A DNA stretch of 64,000 nt from Chondromyces crocatus (GTDB taxonomy: Bacteria > Myxococcota_A > Polyangia > Polyangiales > Polyangiaceae). This document shows positions 62,083 to 64,000 of this stretch, piece by piece. The translations under genes were made by a program, and so were the position numbers. The stretch spans positions 3,236,973 through 3,300,972 of the forward strand of contig NZ_CP012159.1 of assembly GCF_001189295.1 (NCBI RefSeq), read 5' to 3'. Under the pieces are notes generated by a model. It ran no database searches, was not told the origin of the DNA, and saw only the letters and a program-made list of their open reading frames with translations. The number at the start of each line of letters is the position of its first letter. Position 1 is the stretch's first letter.

Positions 62083-62337
62083 GTCGATCGTCTCCCTTCT
62101 TCCGTCCGAGCCTTGGGGGCAGGCCGCTTGATAGTGCCGGCCCTGGGCTCGCGCAATCGGTGATGCAATTCGTTGGCCGGTCCATGAGACGCGCGACCCC
62201 GAGCCTCTATTCAAGCGGCCGGACGTCCACGCGTGAACATCACGCCACAGGTCCCCTGGCCTGCGCGTCGGGATCGCTGCCTGGTGCATCGCTCCGTCCC
62301 CCCGTCCGCGCCTGACCGGAGTACAAGCCCCGCCCCG

Positions 62338-62616
62338 ATGGCCCTTTCCCAGAGGACTCGCCTCTTGCTGGCAGCCACAGCAATCGCCCTCGCGTCCTTC
62401 GGGCTCGGCTTGCTCGCTGCGCGCCAGGGCGACGGGTCAGGGCCTGCTTCGGCGCCGCCCGAGCCCTCCACCTCCAGCTCTTTCCCGAACTACGTCGTGC
62501 TCGACGCGGGAAAGGCCGAGCCCCGCATCGCCCTGGATCCCGACCGCGTGGAGCTGCTCCCGGACGCCTCTTTGCGCCTCGACTTGCCCGACGGCTTCGG
62601 TGGTGGGTCGCCTTGA
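62338..62616 (+). CDS. Small single-pass membrane protein of unknown function
   Basis: A 92-residue product from ATG 62338 has one membrane helix (LLLAATAIALASFGLGLLA) and a short periplasmic tail rich in Ser/Pro and Asp (NYVVLDAGKAEPRIALDPD, VELLPDASLRLDLPDG). No family recognised. The ribosome binding site is weak (GGAG 16 bp upstream). Confidence 0.5.
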   Translation: MALSQRTRLLLAATAIALASFGLGLLAARQGDGSGPASAPPEPSTSSSFPNYVVLDAGKAEPRIALDPDRVELLPDASLRLDLPDGFGGGSP

Positions 62617-62660
62617 CGTGCTGGCTGGAGAGCGTCACGAGCGCCCATGGGCGACGGGCT

Positions 62661-64000
62661 CTACAGCACGGCGCGAGAGCGAGGGAGGCGCTCGGACACG
62701 GGCAGGGGCTCGCTCGTATCCATGTCCAGATGCACAGCGTGGCTGGGGAGCAACACCCTGAACGTGGTGCCCTGGCCTTCCTGGCTCTCGACCTCCACCG
62801 AGAACTGGTGATCGTCGAGGATGCGCTTCACCACCGCCAGCCCGATGCCGATCCCGTGCGAGCGGGTGGTGAAGAAGGCATCGAACAGCCGCTCCCGCGC
62901 CTCGGAGGGGATCCCGCGCCCGTGGTCACGGACCTCCAGCACCTGGCGGTCCGAGGCCTCGCGCGAGAGGGCGATCACCACCTCGGCGCCCGCGGAACTC
63001 GCCTGCACCGCGTTGCGCACCAGGTTCCAGACCACCTGCCGCAGCTGCGCGGGATCTGCGCGCACCACGGAGACCTTGGGACCCTCGTAGCGCACCGTCA
63101 CGTCACCCCCTCTCCCCGAGCGACCCGCGAGCATCACCACGTCGTGGATCGTGGCCACGAGATCCATGGGCTCCATCGCGGGGGCCCGCGGGCGTGAGAG
63201 ATCGAGCATGTCGCCGACCAGCTCGTTGAGGCGCTGCGTCTCGCGCTCGATGATCTCGCAGAGTTGACGGTCCTCCGCCGAGAGCGTGCCCCCCGTGCGG
63301 AGCAGCTCGATGGAACCTGCGATCGAGCCGAGCGGGTTGCGGATCTCGTGCGCGAGCCCTGCAGCGAGCCTTCCGAGCATGGCGAGGCGCTCGGCCTGCT
63401 CTGCGCGCGCCGTCGCCTGGGCCAGCCGACCTCCGGTCGTGCGCAGGCGCTCCGCCAGGTAGCTCGCCAGCAGCGTGACCACCACGATGGCGAGCAGGTT
63501 GACGAAGATCGTGTAGCGCATCGCGCTCCACTGCGTCAGGTAGGCGTCGAAGGGCTGATCCGTCGGGACGGGCAGCACCTGGAGCATGAACCCGCCACAG
63601 AGCAGCCCGTACGCGCCGGCGCCCGCCACGGCGGCCACCGCGGCCCCGCGCAGCCCGAGCAAGATCGCTCCGGTGAGGCAGGTGAGCCCGTAGAGCGACG
63701 TTGCCCCGCTCGACGCGCCTCCCGTGATGTAGACGAGCGCGGTCCAGGTGATCTGGTCGGTGACGAGCTGAGCGTGCGCGATTGATGGCAGTGCGCGCTT
63801 CATGCGGAGGAACACCGCATACACGGCCGCCACGCCGTAGGCCGTGGCCACCGTGGTCAGCGCGACGAGGCTGGAGAAGCCACCTGGCGTGAACCCCCCC
63901 AGGTATGTGGCGGCGGCGACGACGAGGAGGATGGTCAGGACGAGCAGGCGCAGCGCGGTCAGCCACGTGAGCCGCGTCGCGAGCGGCGCACCTGCGTGGG
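62661..64000 (-). CDS. Membrane sensor histidine kinase, PilS-like, partial (N-terminus beyond window)
   Basis: The reading frame continues past the right edge, so the start is not seen. The visible part has several membrane helices (LTWLTALRLLVLTILLVVAAATYL first, then ITWTALVYITGGASS, AVAAVAGAGAYGLL, FVNLLAIVVVTLLASYL), as in PilS-type sensors. The kinase core follows: H-box LAHEIRNPLGSI, N-box NLVRNAVQAS, G1 DHGRGIP and the F/G2 segment FFTTRSHGIGIGLAVVKRI. The family usually pairs with an NtrC/PilR-type regulator; none is in the window. Confidence 0.9.
   Translation of the reverse strand, partial: HAGAPLATRLTWLTALRLLVLTILLVVAAATYLGGFTPGGFSSLVALTTVATAYGVAAVYAVFLRMKRALPSIAHAQLVTDQITWTALVYITGGASSGATSLYGLTCLTGAILLGLRGAAVAAVAGAGAYGLLCGGFMLQVLPVPTDQPFDAYLTQWSAMRYTIFVNLLAIVVVTLLASYLAERLRTTGGRLAQATARAEQAERLAMLGRLAAGLAHEIRNPLGSIAGSIELLRTGGTLSAEDRQLCEIIERETQRLNELVGDMLDLSRPRAPAMEPMDLVATIHDVVMLAGRSGRGGDVTVRYEGPKVSVVRADPAQLRQVVWNLVRNAVQASSAGAEVVIALSREASDRQVLEVRDHGRGIPSEARERLFDAFFTTRSHGIGIGLAVVKRILDDHQFSVEVESQEGQGTTFRVLLPSHAVHLDMDTSEPLPVSERLPRSRAVL

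Overview
The window is GC-rich DNA from what looks like a myxobacterium, probably a Polyangiaceae-type deltaproteobacterium. This is inferred from eukaryote-like Ser/Thr kinases fused to other domains, many lipoproteins with Gly/Ser-rich spacers, large TPR proteins, carbohydrate-active secreted proteins and dense, overlapping gene packing. No rRNA, tRNA or CRISPR array was seen.

Left part (1-14 kb): the end of a membrane protein, a lipoprotein GH13 alpha-amylase, a kinase/formylglycine-enzyme-like fusion, a TPR-like secreted protein, a cysteine-cluster protein, a secreted esterase and two small lipoproteins. Two non-coding blocks are tandem repeats: an 8-bp unit repeated about 20 times (3.5-3.8 kb) and a 42-bp unit repeated about 14 times (13.4-14.0 kb), each unit carrying a 12-bp palindrome.

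Carbohydrate operon (14.25-21.48 kb, minus strand): six genes whose five junctions all overlap (four by 4 bp, one by 8 bp): LOG-family protein, polysaccharide deacetylase, small M20-like hydrolase, NodU/CmcH-type carbamoyltransferase, GT-B-like glycosyltransferase and a large GT2 glycosyltransferase. It reads as one pathway making a carbamoylated glycan or glycoconjugate. I do not recognise it as a described system.

Accessory island (about 22-34 kb): an intact class I glutamine amidotransferase, a truncated copy of its 3' third and a more decayed relic lie in and around an AT-richer stretch. The stretch holds a Cys-rich MopE-like protein, two IS66-family elements and a set of small genes that look like a tandem immunity-gene array. 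One IS66 copy is inserted inside the other, with an exact 8-bp target duplication, and supplies a new stop codon to the older transposase.

Right part (34-64 kb): a very large kinase-ATPase regulator; a TetR regulator facing a two-gene acyl-CoA dehydratase/activase operon, with a 22-bp palindromic operator candidate between them; a redoxin cluster; and a cobalamin-riboswitch operon. That operon encodes class Ia ribonucleotide reductase (nrdA, nrdB), a hotdog thioesterase and cobalamin-independent methionine synthase (metE). It appears to group two B12-independent isozymes under one B12-sensing RNA. Aspartate kinase, a TPR protein, an MlaC-like protein and the C-terminal part of a PilS-like histidine kinase close the window.
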